Source: an uncultured Peptostreptococcaceae bacterium (lineage in GTDB: Bacteria; Bacillota; Clostridia; Peptostreptococcales; Peptostreptococcaceae). Taken from it: a stretch of 64,000 nucleotides of DNA. Under the pieces are notes generated by a model. The model had not been told where the DNA came from, did not search any database, and saw nothing but the letters and a program-made list of their open reading frames with translations. How positions within the stretch are numbered: position 1 is the stretch's first letter; each line of letters starts with the position of its first letter. The stretch is from positions 1-64,000 of the forward strand of contig CAMTIM010000023.1 in NCBI GenBank assembly GCA_947072565.1, written 5' to 3'. Positions 16,910-26,913 of this stretch are shown here, one piece after another. The position numbers and the translations under genes are program-made.

Positions 16910-18133
16910 ATGAAATATTCAAACAGAGTCACTGCTATGCAGTCTTCTCCAATAAGAAAATTAGTTCCTTATGCTCTTGATGCTAAGGCTAGAGGAATTA
17001 AAGTTTATCATTTAAATATAGGTCAACCAGATATTAAAACTCCTAAGGGATTCTTTGACGCAGTTAAAAACTTTGACAGTAACGTTTTGGAATATGCTGT
17101 CTCTAACGGTATTCCAGAACTAATTAAAGCACTTCAAGATTATTATACTACATATGATATGCATTTTGATAGCGATGATATTCTTATAACTAATGGCGGT
17201 AGTGAAGCTTTATTATTTACTATGATGGCTATCTGTGATCCAGGTGACAATCTATTAGTTCCTGAACCATTTTACACTAATTACAATGGATTCTCTCAAT
17301 GCGTAAATGTAGAGGTTAACCCAATTACTACTAAAGCTGAGGACGGGTTCCATTTACCATCCAAAGAAAAAATTTGTTCTCTGATTAATCCTAAGACTAA
17401 AGGCATTTTACTTTCTAATCCAGGTAATCCTACTGGTACAGTTTATACAAAAGAAGAAGTTAGCATGATAGCACAAATAGCTATAGAAAATGATTTATGG
17501 ATAATAGCCGACGAAGTTTATAGAGAATTTGTATATGACGGACTAGATTATACAAGTTTTGGAAACTTAAAAGAAGTTGAAGACAGAGTTGTTATCATAG
17601 ACAGTGTATCTAAGAGATACAGTGCTTGTGGAGCTAGAATCGGATCTATAGCTTGCAAAAACAAATCTCTTATAGCTGAGATATTAAAATTATGTCAAGG
17701 AAGACTTTGTGTTGCTACTTTAGAACAAATTGGTTCTGTACAATTGTATAAAACTCCAGTTTCTTACTTTAAAGAAGTTAATGAAGAATACAAACACAGA
17801 AGAGATGTTTTATACAATGAATTAATGAAAGTTAATGGTGTTGTATGTGAAAAACCTACTGGAGCATTTTATATAGTAGCAAAATTACCTGTAGAAAATG
17901 CAGAAGATTTTGTAATTTGGATGCTTAAAGAATTTAGTAAAGATAATGAGACTGTTATGGCTTGTCCTGCTGAAGGGTTCTACTCAACGCCTGGACTAGG
18001 TCGTAATGAAATAAGACTTGCTTATATTCTTAATGAATCTGACTTATATAAAGCTGCTACACTTTTAAAAGAAGGTCTTGAACAATATCTTCTTTTATCT
18101 ACAAATTCTAAAGTTTCTCCAGTTGAAGCTTAG
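16910..18133 (+). CDS. Class I/II pyridoxal-phosphate aminotransferase
   Basis: 407 residues, fold type I. Motifs: HLNIGQPDI (substrate), NGGSEALLFTM (PLP phosphate), LSNPGNPTGTVYT, ADEVYREFVYDG (Asp-x-x-Tyr), DSVSKRYSACGARIG (Schiff-base Lys) and RLAYIL (carboxylate Arg). Most like aspartate aminotransferase family members. The exact amino acid cannot be told. AGGGGGTACTTTAA precedes the ATG. Monocistronic with a clear terminator. Confidence 0.9.
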   Translation: MKYSNRVTAMQSSPIRKLVPYALDAKARGIKVYHLNIGQPDIKTPKGFFDAVKNFDSNVLEYAVSNGIPELIKALQDYYTTYDMHFDSDDILITNGGSEALLFTMMAICDPGDNLLVPEPFYTNYNGFSQCVNVEVNPITTKAEDGFHLPSKEKICSLINPKTKGILLSNPGNPTGTVYTKEEVSMIAQIAIENDLWIIADEVYREFVYDGLDYTSFGNLKEVEDRVVIIDSVSKRYSACGARIGSIACKNKSLIAEILKLCQGRLCVATLEQIGSVQLYKTPVSYFKEVNEEYKHRRDVLYNELMKVNGVVCEKPTGAFYIVAKLPVENAEDFVIWMLKEFSKDNETVMACPAEGFYSTPGLGRNEIRLAYILNESDLYKAATLLKEGLEQYLLLSTNSKVSPVEA

Positions 18134-18161
18134 TGTTTTATACTAATTTAATTTTCAAAAT

Positions 18162-18189
18162 AAAAGCAACCCTTAAACAGGTTGCTTTT
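18162..18189. terminator. Terminator between aminotransferase and marR genes
   Basis: 10-bp perfect arms (18162-18171, 18180-18189), 8-base loop, with A and T runs. Serves both convergent genes; the MarR stop is at 18189. Confidence 0.88.
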
Positions 18190-18641
18190 TAACTAAGTTC
18201 TTCTTTATTTAAAATATATTGCAAAGTATTTATGGCTTCTATGTATCTATTTCTATCTTCCTGATTTAATTTCAAAAACTTCTCTTCTAATTTTTCACTA
18301 AGCTTAGCCATAAAATCAGAAGCAAGAGTTGTTCCCTTCTCAGTTATACTTATTAAATATTTTCTTCTATCTAATGAATCCTTATTTCTTATAACATACC
18401 CCTTTTTTGTTAAATCATCAACCATGCTAGTTAGACTACCTTTTTCTATGTTTAATTTAGCACATAAATCAGTCATACTTATACATCCATAATTTTTTAT
18501 AAACATCAATGCTCTTAGTTGTGTTTTATTAACATTATATACTGCAGAATACTGTTTTAAATATTCTAAGTAAAGACTTGAATATATTTTTGGAAATGTT
18601 TTAGATAAAAACTCTATTGTATCTGGAACTATACACTTCAT
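18189..18641 (-). CDS. MarR-family transcriptional regulator
   Basis: 150 residues. Winged helix-turn-helix core at about 40-110: LRALMFIKNYG, CISMTDLCAKLNIEKGSLTSMVDDLTKKGYV and wing SLDRRKYLISITEKG with the conserved DxR. It likely binds DNA as a dimer. Nothing adjacent shows the target; the upstream region holds a 12-bp inverted repeat (18737-18780) that might be its operator. The start is preceded by GGGGGCGATGAT. Confidence 0.9.
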   Translation of the reverse strand: MKCIVPDTIEFLSKTFPKIYSSLYLEYLKQYSAVYNVNKTQLRALMFIKNYGCISMTDLCAKLNIEKGSLTSMVDDLTKKGYVIRNKDSLDRRKYLISITEKGTTLASDFMAKLSEKLEEKFLKLNQEDRNRYIEAINTLQYILNKEELS

Positions 18642-18736
18642 ATCATCGCCCCCAGCTGTTTAATTTATTCGATTTCTCATTTAATTGTAGTTTACATTAT
18701 TTTTTTTATTAGTACAATACTTTTAATAATAATATG

Positions 18737-18780
18737 TTTAAAATACATTAATTTCATATTATTTTATTATGTATTTTAAA
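18737..18780. repeat. 12-bp inverted repeat upstream of marR
   Basis: TTTAAAATACAT (18737-18748) and its exact complement ATGTATTTTAAA (18769-18780), 20 bases apart, in the 285-base gap between marR and purB that is otherwise empty. Could be an operator; no T-run suggests a terminator. Confidence 0.5.
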
Positions 18781-18850
18781 ATATATTAAAATAAAGAAAC
18801 CTATATATATTTTGCTCAATTAAGCATAATTATATTTATATATTTTAATA

Positions 18851-18877
18851 AAAAACGACCTATAAATAGGCCGTTTT
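18851..18877 (-). terminator. purB terminator
   Basis: AAAACGACCTAT/ATAGGCCGTTTT. The single mismatch becomes a G-U pair only on the minus-strand RNA, consistent with termination downstream of purB; U-run follows. Confidence 0.8.
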
Positions 18878-18925
18878 AATAATAAATTTGCAACAACTAC
18901 AATTTAATTTATATATTTTAATATT

Positions 18926-20368
18926 TTATACATGTAAGTCTACTTTTAATCCTATAGACTCCTTAAAGTCTTTTATAGCTGGTTCTAAAGTTTCATTTAC
19001 AAACTCTACAACTTGTTCTGGAGCTCTTCCTACAAAGTTTTTAGGATCCATTATAGATAACATTTCTTCTTTACTCATTTTGAATGATTCATCATTCATT
19101 ATAAGTTCCATTAAGTTGTTATCTTTACCTTCATGCTTAACTCTATAAGCTGCCTTCATAGAATACTCTCTTATTATCTCATGTAATTCTTGTCTATCTC
19201 CACCTCTTTTTACAGCTTCCATAAGTATGTTTTCAGTAGCCATAAATGGAAGTTCTTCATTTATATGTTTATTTATCATACTTTCATAAACAACTAATCC
19301 ATCAGTTACATTCATACCTATTTCAATTATTGCATCAGCTGCCATAAATGATTGTGGTATAGATAATCTTTTATTTGCTGAATCATCTAAACTTCTTTCT
19401 AGCCATTGAGTAGCCTGTACTAACGCAGGACTTAATGATTCAGATATTATATATTTTGATAATGACGATATTCTTTCGCTTCTCATTGGATTTCTTTTAT
19501 AAGCCATAGCTGATGAACCTATTTGATTTTTTTCAAATGGTTCTTCTATTTCTTTTAAACTTTGTAAAAGTCTTATATCATTAGTCATTTTGTGCATACT
19601 TTGAGCTATTCCTGATAATACACTTATAACTTGATAATCTAATTTTCTAGTATAAGTTTGTCCACTTACTGCATAAGAAGATTTATATCCCATTTGTTTG
19701 CATACTAATCTATCAAGTTCCTTTATTTTTTCATGGTCACCCTCAAATAGGCTTAAGAAACTAGCTTGAGTACCTGTAGTTCCTTTAACTCCTCTTAGCT
19801 TCATATTGTCTATTCTATAGTTTATATCTTCTAAGTCAAGTATTAAGTCCTGAGCCCATAAAGTAGCTCTCTTACCTACTGTAGTAAGCTGAGCTGCTTG
19901 GAAATGCGTAAACCCTAATGTAGGCATATCTTTATATTTAAGAGCGAATTCTTTTAAGTTGTTTATTAGGTTAACAAGTTTTATTCTTATAAGTTTTAAA
20001 GCTTCATCCATTTGTATAACGTCTGTATTATCACCAACATATGCAGATGTTGCACCTAAATGTATTATTCCTTTAGCTTTATCACATTGTAAACCATATG
20101 CTTTTACATGACTCATTACATCATGTCTTACTTCTTTTTCTATTTCTCTAGCTTCATCAAAGTTTATATTGTCTATATTAGCCTTTAATTCTTCTATTTG
20201 TTCATCAGTTATATTTATTCCTAAAGCTTTTTCACCTTCTGCTAACGCTACCCATAATTTTCTCCAAGTTGAGAATTTAAATTGTGGAGAGAATATATAG
20301 CTCATGTCCTTACTACAGTATCTATCCGTTAAAGGGTTTGTATATGTATTGTATTTGTTATCTATCAT
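18926..20368 (-). CDS. purB: Adenylosuccinate lyase
   Basis: 480 residues, fumarase/aspartase superfamily. TSAYVGDNTDV, HFQAAQLTTVGKR (catalytic His), the flexible signature loop GSSAMAYKRNPMRSE (catalytic Ser), and QWLERSLDDSANKR. Converts SAICAR to AICAR and adenylosuccinate to AMP in purine synthesis. The ATG at 20368 is preferred (AAGGAAGG at eight bases); the longer frame begins with a GTG. Monocistronic here, apart from the usual pur cluster, with a clear promoter. Confidence 0.95.
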   Translation of the reverse strand: MIDNKYNTYTNPLTDRYCSKDMSYIFSPQFKFSTWRKLWVALAEGEKALGINITDEQIEELKANIDNINFDEAREIEKEVRHDVMSHVKAYGLQCDKAKGIIHLGATSAYVGDNTDVIQMDEALKLIRIKLVNLINNLKEFALKYKDMPTLGFTHFQAAQLTTVGKRATLWAQDLILDLEDINYRIDNMKLRGVKGTTGTQASFLSLFEGDHEKIKELDRLVCKQMGYKSSYAVSGQTYTRKLDYQVISVLSGIAQSMHKMTNDIRLLQSLKEIEEPFEKNQIGSSAMAYKRNPMRSERISSLSKYIISESLSPALVQATQWLERSLDDSANKRLSIPQSFMAADAIIEIGMNVTDGLVVYESMINKHINEELPFMATENILMEAVKRGGDRQELHEIIREYSMKAAYRVKHEGKDNNLMELIMNDESFKMSKEEMLSIMDPKNFVGRAPEQVVEFVNETLEPAIKDFKESIGLKVDLHV

Positions 20369-20403
20369 TATTTGCACCTTCCTTGAGTCTTATTCATATC
20401 ATA

Positions 20404-20432
20404 ATTATATAAAATTTTACGAACTATAACAA
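20404..20432 (-). promoter_or_regulatory. purB promoter
   Basis: Minus strand: TTGTTA (20427-20432), 17-base spacer, TATAAT (20404-20409). No purine riboswitch is seen between it and the start. Confidence 0.7.
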
Positions 20433-20456
20433 GTTTTTTTTTATTTATGTTCATTT

Positions 20457-21365
20457 TTATTTTTTATTGATACTTATATTATCTTTGTCCATAATATAAT
20501 CTATACTTTCACTGTCAACAAAATTTAATACATATTTATATCTTATTGCATAGTATTTATCGCTCCAACCTAACTGATTTTTTATATCTTCTTCATCTGC
20601 TCCAAGTCTTAAAGATATAGCCGCAAATGAATGTCTAAAATCTTTTGCTGAATACTGAGAAAGACCAGCTAAATCTAAAGCTTTCCTTACTATTAGCCTT
20701 ACGTTTCTATCTGTTATAGAGTTGCTTTTTTGCGTTGTAAATACAAATTCTTCTGTAGGCATTATAACTTCTGTTAATCCAGAGTAGTTTCTATAATCTT
20801 CTATTAACTTAAAGCAATAAGGATGAAGTTTTACAATTCTTTCTTTTCTACCTTTTCCTAATTTAGTATAATAATTATTTTTTTCATCTAACATAAGATC
20901 TTTCCATTTTAAATTTACTAATTCATTTAATAAACATCCTGTAGTAATTAAAAATACTATAATAACTCTATCTCTTATATTTAACTTATAAAGTATTTCT
21001 ATAAGCTTATTAATTTCTTGAATGCTCAATACGTCATCTTTGTTTTTTATTCTACTTACCTCAGGTTTTTCTACATATCTAAATGGATTGATCTCTATAT
21101 ACTCTTCTTTTAGTAAAAAATTATAAAAACTATGTAAGTAACTATATATTTTTTCAGATGTTGATTTAGCATAATTTTCTTTAACATTTTCTATAAATTT
21201 TGTACAATCTTCTTTATTAGCATATATAAGTTCTTTGTCTTTTATAAATTCCTTAAACGATATTATTTTAGATAAATAATCATTTTTAGTTGTCAGATTT
21301 AGCTTTTTTGAAAATTTTTTAAAAATTTCATATTCATAGTCATCTAATTGTATAGTTTTGTTCAT
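20457..21365 (-). CDS. Degenerate tyrosine-recombinase family protein
   Basis: 302 residues. N-terminal SAM-like core-binding domain (about 15-105: KEFIKDKELIY, YSYLHSFYNFLLKEEYI) and a C-terminal catalytic-type domain (about 115-295). Compared with XerC/D, the catalytic Arg I position (TGxRxxEL) reads TGCLLNEL, so Leu replaces Arg. The His of HxLR reads KDFR, so Lys replaces His. The beta-strand Lys (GKGRKERIV), Arg II (DFRHSFAA), a Trp in LGWSD and the Tyr (IRYKYV) remain. It is probably unable to cleave DNA normally and may act as a DNA-binding protein. No tRNA, att-like repeat or mobile genes flank it. Confidence 0.85.
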   Translation of the reverse strand: MNKTIQLDDYEYEIFKKFSKKLNLTTKNDYLSKIISFKEFIKDKELIYANKEDCTKFIENVKENYAKSTSEKIYSYLHSFYNFLLKEEYIEINPFRYVEKPEVSRIKNKDDVLSIQEINKLIEILYKLNIRDRVIIVFLITTGCLLNELVNLKWKDLMLDEKNNYYTKLGKGRKERIVKLHPYCFKLIEDYRNYSGLTEVIMPTEEFVFTTQKSNSITDRNVRLIVRKALDLAGLSQYSAKDFRHSFAAISLRLGADEEDIKNQLGWSDKYYAIRYKYVLNFVDSESIDYIMDKDNISINKK

Positions 21366-21746
21366 AATTACTCCTTCCTTCTTTGTTATTTTCTTTTATT
21401 AACATACAATTGCTCCTATTGCTATACTATAAACTGACGTTTATTATGATTTGTATTGCATGTAATTAATTTATAAATATTAACTTTACAAATATTTTTG
21501 GTATCACATTTTCAGTTGTATTTTAGCTAATTTTCATATTTATTCTATTTACAACATTCTTAATAATTGTACTTGCTTAAAATAAAAACCTTAAATTTAA
21601 TAATTTTTATCAAGTTAGATATAAATTAACAATAGGTATTGGTTCATTCTAAATTACACAAATATGACTTTGAAGTATTTTCTAATTATAGAATATTTCT
21701 AGGAGTAATAGTTCTTAATTATTTTTATTTACTTAAATAAAACGAT
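21366..21746. other. Intergenic region, no gene seen
   Basis: About 380 very AT-rich bases upstream of the recombinase-like gene. I see no ORF with a ribosome binding site, no clear promoter, no direct repeats suggesting an attachment site and no structured RNA. Confidence 0.6.
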
Positions 21747-21772
21747 AAAAGAAGCACAATTGTGCTTCTTTT
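21747..21772 (-). terminator. Terminator of the helicase gene
   Basis: 26-bp perfect palindrome (AAAAGAAGCACAA and complement) adjoining the helicase stop codon, with A/T runs on both sides. Confidence 0.85.
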
Positions 21773-23550
21773 TATTTTGATTCTATAAGAAGCTTTATTA
21801 TATCACTAGAGTTTTCATTAAACGTTGTTATTATACTTAAATAATCACAGGCTCTAGTTATAGATAAATATACCTTGTTCAAATCTCCTACAAAATCATT
21901 TATTTGATAGTCTTGTTCTTTATCGTTAATAGTATGATTATATAACATTTCTAGTTCGCACACTATCAATGCTTTATATTCTAAATTGTTTATAGTATAT
22001 ATATTAGAAATTGTTACTCCAAGTTTTTTACTTATATTAGTTAAATTTTCTTCAGCATATATATATGGAATATTAGCTTCCTCTAAAGCTTTTTTAAGCA
22101 TATATTGGAAATAAATTGTTTTTCCATTTTTTAATTTCTTTTTGTTATAAGGATATATTATACAAATTTCAGAATAATGTAGTCCTTTTTTACTTATTAA
22201 ATATTCTATCTCCCATATAAGAGAACTTATTTGGTCATCTAAATCACTTACTTTTATTATGTCTACAGCTTTATTTCCAACTCTTATAGGCTTTGTCTTA
22301 TAGAATTCGTTGTATATTTTATTATCTCTTAAGTTTCTTATATAATCATTTGCATTTTTTGCAAAATTGTTAGTAAACTTTACAAGATCTTCACTTTGTT
22401 TATAATTTTTTTCTAGAATTACAGTTTCTTTAAATTCTATTCCTTCTAAATTATCTTTAAATATATTTAAGTCACTACTTATATTCAAAGATTCACAACA
22501 AAAAGCATTGAATATGAATTTTGTTTTATATAAAAACTCTTGTATAAATGATATTTCATCTTTATTAAAGTTTTCTACTTCATCTATAAATATACCTTTA
22601 AACATATTTTTATTTTTTATTATATTTTTAGCTTGTTTAACTAAATTATTAAAAGTTTTTTCATAATCTTTTTTAAGATTATTATAATCAACTATAAGAT
22701 TATATTTTTTAGCTAATTTAAATATAAATGAACTATATGTGTATATCTCTAAATTATTGTTAGCTTTATATACTAGTTTAACCTTTTCTCTTAATTCATT
22801 ACAAGCTTGTTTTGAATCAGTCAATATTAAAAACTTATGATGTGGATATAACCTAGCTAACTTTATACCCCTAGACAGCATTATTGTTGTCTTTCCAGTT
22901 CCAGACCCACCTTTAAATAAAGCGTTTCCATATTTTATAGATGAAGCCTCTACTATTTGACTATTATCTAGCATAGTTGCACTATATTTATAGTCTTGGT
23001 CATAAAATGAAATTTTTTTAAATTGCTTATTTAAATGTTCTCTTTCATTTAGTAAATAGTATTCTGGGCAAATATCTAGTAAAAATAAGTTTAAATCAAT
23101 TTCATTATTAGTTTCTACTAAATAATCATTTATTTTTTCTTTATTATCTATAATGCTTTTAAGCTTATTTTTATCTACAATATGATTATTCACAAATTCT
23201 TTAAATTCGTAACCATTATCTACTTCTACATATGGCATTATAAATATATAGTTGTAGTTTATTTTCTTATCTAATTGTTTCATTCTTAAATTTAATAATT
23301 CATTTTCTTCATTCATAACTTCTAACAATTCTTCTTCTAGTATAAAGAATAAATCTTCTGTGGTATCCATAAATTTTATAAATAAAATTTTATTATCCTT
23401 TATATATAGCATGTCTGTATTTATCCCTTTAAAAGGAGTGATTTTTGGTATCAAATTAACATCTTCTTGTATATTGTCATAAAAGATTTTTTCAATCTCT
23501 TTTATCTTCAAGGCATCTAGCTCAGAATTAATATTTATATATTTATTCAT
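21772..23550 (-). CDS. Superfamily I (UvrD/Rep-like) helicase
   Basis: 592 residues. The N-terminal region of about 190 residues without recognised motifs (a possible NERD-like or accessory domain) is followed by ATPase motifs: Walker A GGSGTGKTTIML (about 215), motif Ia LILTDSKQACNELREKV, Walker B GIFIDEVENF, and C-terminal VYLSITRACDYLSII (motif VI Arg). The motif III region is weak (NAFCCES). Compact compared with UvrD/PcrA (about 720), lacking the large 2B insertions. DNA substrate and partners unknown. Monocistronic with its own terminator; its neighbours do not suggest a pathway. Confidence 0.8.
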   Translation of the reverse strand: MNKYININSELDALKIKEIEKIFYDNIQEDVNLIPKITPFKGINTDMLYIKDNKILFIKFMDTTEDLFFILEEELLEVMNEENELLNLRMKQLDKKINYNYIFIMPYVEVDNGYEFKEFVNNHIVDKNKLKSIIDNKEKINDYLVETNNEIDLNLFLLDICPEYYLLNEREHLNKQFKKISFYDQDYKYSATMLDNSQIVEASSIKYGNALFKGGSGTGKTTIMLSRGIKLARLYPHHKFLILTDSKQACNELREKVKLVYKANNNLEIYTYSSFIFKLAKKYNLIVDYNNLKKDYEKTFNNLVKQAKNIIKNKNMFKGIFIDEVENFNKDEISFIQEFLYKTKFIFNAFCCESLNISSDLNIFKDNLEGIEFKETVILEKNYKQSEDLVKFTNNFAKNANDYIRNLRDNKIYNEFYKTKPIRVGNKAVDIIKVSDLDDQISSLIWEIEYLISKKGLHYSEICIIYPYNKKKLKNGKTIYFQYMLKKALEEANIPYIYAEENLTNISKKLGVTISNIYTINNLEYKALIVCELEMLYNHTINDKEQDYQINDFVGDLNKVYLSITRACDYLSIITTFNENSSDIIKLLIESK

Positions 23551-23747
23551 CTGATATTCCCCCCTTATTTACTAATAATTATATCATTTTATGATATAAT
23601 TTACTATGTTTGGTTATTTAATCTAATAAATTTATTTTATTTTTATATAATTTTAATCTTTAATAATTTAATGTATTAATTTGATTTTTTTATGTTTTAT
23701 CAAATGTTATATATTTTAATTTTTACTACTAAATCTCCCTAAATAAA

Positions 23748-24035
23748 TTAATTTTTATAATTTTTCTCTAACCAAATATTTATCTTTCTTCTTACTTCAT
23801 TTTCTTTTACTTCATCAAACGTTAAATCATTAATATCATAAGTTTGAACTAAGTTTTCTACATTTGTTGGATATTCTAAAAAATGTCCATTTCTATTTTC
23901 AAATCCTACACTCATTATTTCATATTTATCTTCTTCTCCATTAAGTACAACACCGTATTCTATTTCTTTGTAATTTTTATTATCATGACTTTTTGTCATT
24001 TTTACATATTGGTTTTCAGATAATTTATTTAACAT
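23748..24035 (-). CDS. Small protein of unknown function
   Basis: 95 residues, soluble, acidic to neutral. It reads as an N-terminal beta-rich part (QYVKMTKSHDNKNYKEIEYGVVLNGEEDKYEIMSVGF, here noted in segments YGVVLNGEEDKYEIMSVGF) and a C-terminal helix (DEVKENEVRRKINIWLEKNY). ATG at 24035 is preferred because AAGGAG lies seven bases before it; the frame runs 15 codons further without a Shine-Dalgarno. It lies 73 bases after the DUF523 gene and may be co-transcribed with it. No family recognised. Confidence 0.6.
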   Translation of the reverse strand: MLNKLSENQYVKMTKSHDNKNYKEIEYGVVLNGEEDKYEIMSVGFENRNGHFLEYPTNVENLVQTYDINDLTFDEVKENEVRRKINIWLEKNYKN

Positions 24036-24108
24036 AAAATTACTCCTTCTATATTGTATTTTTATATTTATTATTACCATTTTATCGTTTTTATATTGCC
24101 TTATTTCA

Positions 24109-25059
24109 TTATAAATCTCTACCTTTTCCTGAATCGGTTATATTTATTAATTTTTCAGGGTATGGATTAAAAAATGTTTGGTCAATTGTAACTTTGTCAT
24201 CAAATCTAATGCAATATATTTTTGTTGCTACTAACAGTGCACTGTAAGGTATTTTTTTATCTTTATAAGATTGTAGTAATTTTTCGTAATTTTCAACTTC
24301 ATTTATAGTTAAATCATTTTTATATTTATCAAAAATTTCTTTAACAACTTTTATTTTATTATTTTCTTTTCTTTTCGAATTTAGAATTTCTTGTGCCTTA
24401 TTTTTATAAACTGATATATTTTCTTTATTTAGTTTATTATTTTTTATTATATAATCTAGTTCTTTTGTTGCTTTTTCATTATACGATTTTAATAACATAT
24501 AATTTTCATTATGATACTTAAATATATTTTCACTAGATTTAAGGTTATTAATAGCAAATATTTTTGTTAAAAATTCATCTCTTATATTATAATTTTTTAA
24601 TCTGCCTTCATCTTCAATTGGTACATTTGAGTAACCATTAATTATTTTTTGTGAAAACATGCCTCTACCTTTTTTACTTATGCTACATTTATTTCCTTTA
24701 GGATATATCTTTACATCTTGAATACCACAAGAAGGAGATTTGCTTTTTAATATAAATCCATCTATATCTTTTATTTCACTTAAAAATTCTTCTGCAAATT
24801 CATTCATGTGAGTAGTACAATCAAATTCAGAGTTTCTTTGTATTAACTTATATTCTTCTCCATGCTTTTCAATTCTAATAGGATCTCTGGGTGTAGACAA
24901 TCCTATTGAAACCTCAGGACAAACAGTTTCTATATCTATATACTCTTTTAGGTTAGCTATAACCTTATCTTCAAATCCCTGGCCGTCATACCTACATTTT
25001 TCTGAATTCAAACATCTGCTAATAATCAATTTAGGTTTTCTCATAATTATGTCCATCAC
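24109..25059 (-). CDS. DUF523-DUF1722 fusion protein
   Basis: 316 residues. N-terminal DUF523 (about 8-150) has SRCLNSEKCRYDGQG, the VCPEVSIGLSTPRDPIRI motif and ILKSKSPSCG with conserved cysteines. C-terminal DUF1722 (about 185-310) shows YHNENYMLLKSYN and PYSALLVATKIY. The fusion is a known architecture (YbgA/YbbK type) of uncertain function, sometimes linked to DNA repair or stress. The conserved Cys residues suggest metal or thiol chemistry. Start is uncertain: ATG at 25056 lies only two bases after GGAG, and another in-frame ATG at 25044 lies 14 bases after it. Confidence 0.85.
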   Translation of the reverse strand: MMDIIMRKPKLIISRCLNSEKCRYDGQGFEDKVIANLKEYIDIETVCPEVSIGLSTPRDPIRIEKHGEEYKLIQRNSEFDCTTHMNEFAEEFLSEIKDIDGFILKSKSPSCGIQDVKIYPKGNKCSISKKGRGMFSQKIINGYSNVPIEDEGRLKNYNIRDEFLTKIFAINNLKSSENIFKYHNENYMLLKSYNEKATKELDYIIKNNKLNKENISVYKNKAQEILNSKRKENNKIKVVKEIFDKYKNDLTINEVENYEKLLQSYKDKKIPYSALLVATKIYCIRFDDKVTIDQTFFNPYPEKLINITDSGKGRDL

Positions 25060-25148
25060 TCCATATATTATTATTTAAATTTATTATCTTCTTATTAGCA
25101 AAGTTTTATTATTCAAAATTTACCTTATTTTTAATTTTACACACAAAA

Positions 25149-25171
25149 AAAAGAGGCATAAAACCTCTTTT
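25149..25171 (-). terminator. rny terminator
   Basis: AAAAGAGG/CCTCTTTT arms with a 7-base loop just past the rny stop codon, with eight further A residues that give a U-tract on the minus strand. Confidence 0.85.
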
Positions 25172-25175
25172 CTAT

Positions 25176-26765
25176 TTATTTAGCATATTCTATTGCTCTA
25201 GTTTCTCTTATTATACTTACTTTTATTTGTCCTGGATACTCAAGTTCGTCTTCTATTTTCTTAGTCATATCCCTAGCTAATAAGTGTATATCTTCGTCAC
25301 TAACATTTTCAGGTTTTACCATTATTCTAACTTCTCTACCTGCTTGTATAGCAAACGATTTTTCTACTCCTTCATATGAATTAGCTATTTCTTCTAACTT
25401 CTCTAATCTTTTTATATAAGCTTCTAGAGTTTCTCGTCTAGCACCTGGTCTAGCTGCTGATATAGCATCTGCTGCAGTTACTAAAACGGCTTCTATCGTT
25501 TGTGGCTCGTAATCTCCATGATGTGTACTCATAGCATGTATTATATCTTTAGATTCTTTATATCTCTTTAATAAGTCCATACCTATCTCAACATGCGTAC
25601 CTTCCATTTCATGGTCTACAGATTTCCCTATATCATGTAATAAACCAGCTCTTTTTGCTAACTTAACATCAGCACCTATTTCAGCTGCCATTATCCCTGC
25701 TATATGTGCAACTTCTATAGAATGCTTAAGTACATTTTGCCCATAACTAGTTCTATAATTAAGTCTACCTAATAATCTAACTAACTCTGGATGTAGCCCA
25801 TGTACAGCTGTTTCGAATGCAGCTTGTTCCCCATACTCTTTTATTATGCTGTCAACTTCTTTTTTGGCCTTTTCAACCATTTCTTCAATTCTAGCTGGAT
25901 GTATTCTACCATCACCTATTAATTTTTCAAGTGCAATTCTTGCAACTTCTCTTCTTATAGGATCAAATCCTGATAAAATTACAGCTTCAGGAGTGTCATC
26001 TATAATAAGATCTATTCCTGTTAGAGTTTCTAACGTTCTTATATTTCTACCTTCTCTACCTATAATTCTACCCTTCATTTCATCATTAGGTAAATTTACT
26101 ACTGTTACAGTAGTCTCTGCAACATGATCTGCTGCACATTTTTGGATAGCATAACTTATTATTTCTCTTGATTTCTTTTCAGCTTCTTCTTTAGCTTGAG
26201 ACTCTATTTCTTTTATCATTATAGACATCTCACGTCTTACTTCTCTTTCAGCATTAGTTAAAATAATTTCTTTTGCTTTATCAGAAGTTATTCCGGAAAT
26301 ATTCTCTAGCTTTTCTAGTTGCTTAACCTTTATACCTTCTACTTCTTCTTCTTTTTTTGCTACATTTTTTAACTTATCACCTAAACTAGTTTCTTTTGAT
26401 TCTAAGTTTTGTAATTTTCTATCTAATACTTCTTCTTTTTGTATTACTCTTTTTTCATACTTTTGTAAGTCAATTCGTCTTTCTTTGTTTTCTCTCTCTG
26501 CTTCAGTTCTCCATTTATGGATCTCTTCTTTAGCCTCTAATAGTTTTTCTTTTTGCACTGTTTCTGAATCTCTGTTTGCTTTATCTATTATTTCTTTGGC
26601 TAAATTTTCAGATTGGCCAATTTTAGCTTCAGATATATTTTTTCTTACAAAATATCCAGCTAAAATACCCACGGCTCCAACTAAAATTATTACTATAGTA
26701 TCTATGACATCCACCTCCTTTGTTAATAATCCCAAAATGTCACTTTCTAAACCTTTTTTAATCAT
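25176..26765 (-). CDS. rny: Ribonuclease Y
   Basis: A membrane-anchored endoribonuclease that starts mRNA decay. The order is: transmembrane helix ([17 protein letters not shown]), long charged coiled coil (about 45-200), KH domain ([17 protein letters not shown], with GREGRN) and HD domain ([32 protein letters not shown]). The start is uncertain. Family length (about 512-520) points near the VDVIDT segment at 26714, where AAAGGAGG abuts an in-frame GTG too closely for normal initiation. The ATG at 26765 has no visible Shine-Dalgarno. The gene follows recA but has its own promoter. Confidence 0.93.
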   Translation of the reverse strand: MIKKGLESDILGLLTKEVDVIDTIVIILVGAVGILAGYFVRKNISEAKIGQSENLAKEIIDKANRDSETVQKEKLLEAKEEIHKWRTEAERENKERRIDLQKYEKRVIQKEEVLDRKLQNLESKETSLGDKLKNVAKKEEEVEGIKVKQLEKLENISGITSDKAKEIILTNAEREVRREMSIMIKEIESQAKEEAEKKSREIISYAIQKCAADHVAETTVTVVNLPNDEMKGRIIGREGRNIRTLETLTGIDLIIDDTPEAVILSGFDPIRREVARIALEKLIGDGRIHPARIEEMVEKAKKEVDSIIKEYGEQAAFETAVHGLHPELVRLLGRLNYRTSYGQNVLKHSIEVAHIAGIMAAEIGADVKLAKRAGLLHDIGKSVDHEMEGTHVEIGMDLLKRYKESKDIIHAMSTHHGDYEPQTIEAVLVTAADAISAARPGARRETLEAYIKRLEKLEEIANSYEGVEKSFAIQAGREVRIMVKPENVSDEDIHLLARDMTKKIEDELEYPGQIKVSIIRETRAIEYAK

Positions 26766-26913
26766 TTTTATAATCACAAGTACAACTATGATATAAAATA
26801 AGATATCATTAAATACTCATAGTATGTGTTGTAATAACAACAAAACACCTTTATTTTTTATTTATAAGAATATTTTGCTATAAAATCAAATTTAGATATT
26901 CTATCTTTACTTA

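Noticed and set aside
21366-21746. Attachment site of an integrated element next to the recombinase-like gene
   Set aside because: No tRNA, direct repeat or cargo genes were found, and the recombinase lacks catalytic residues.
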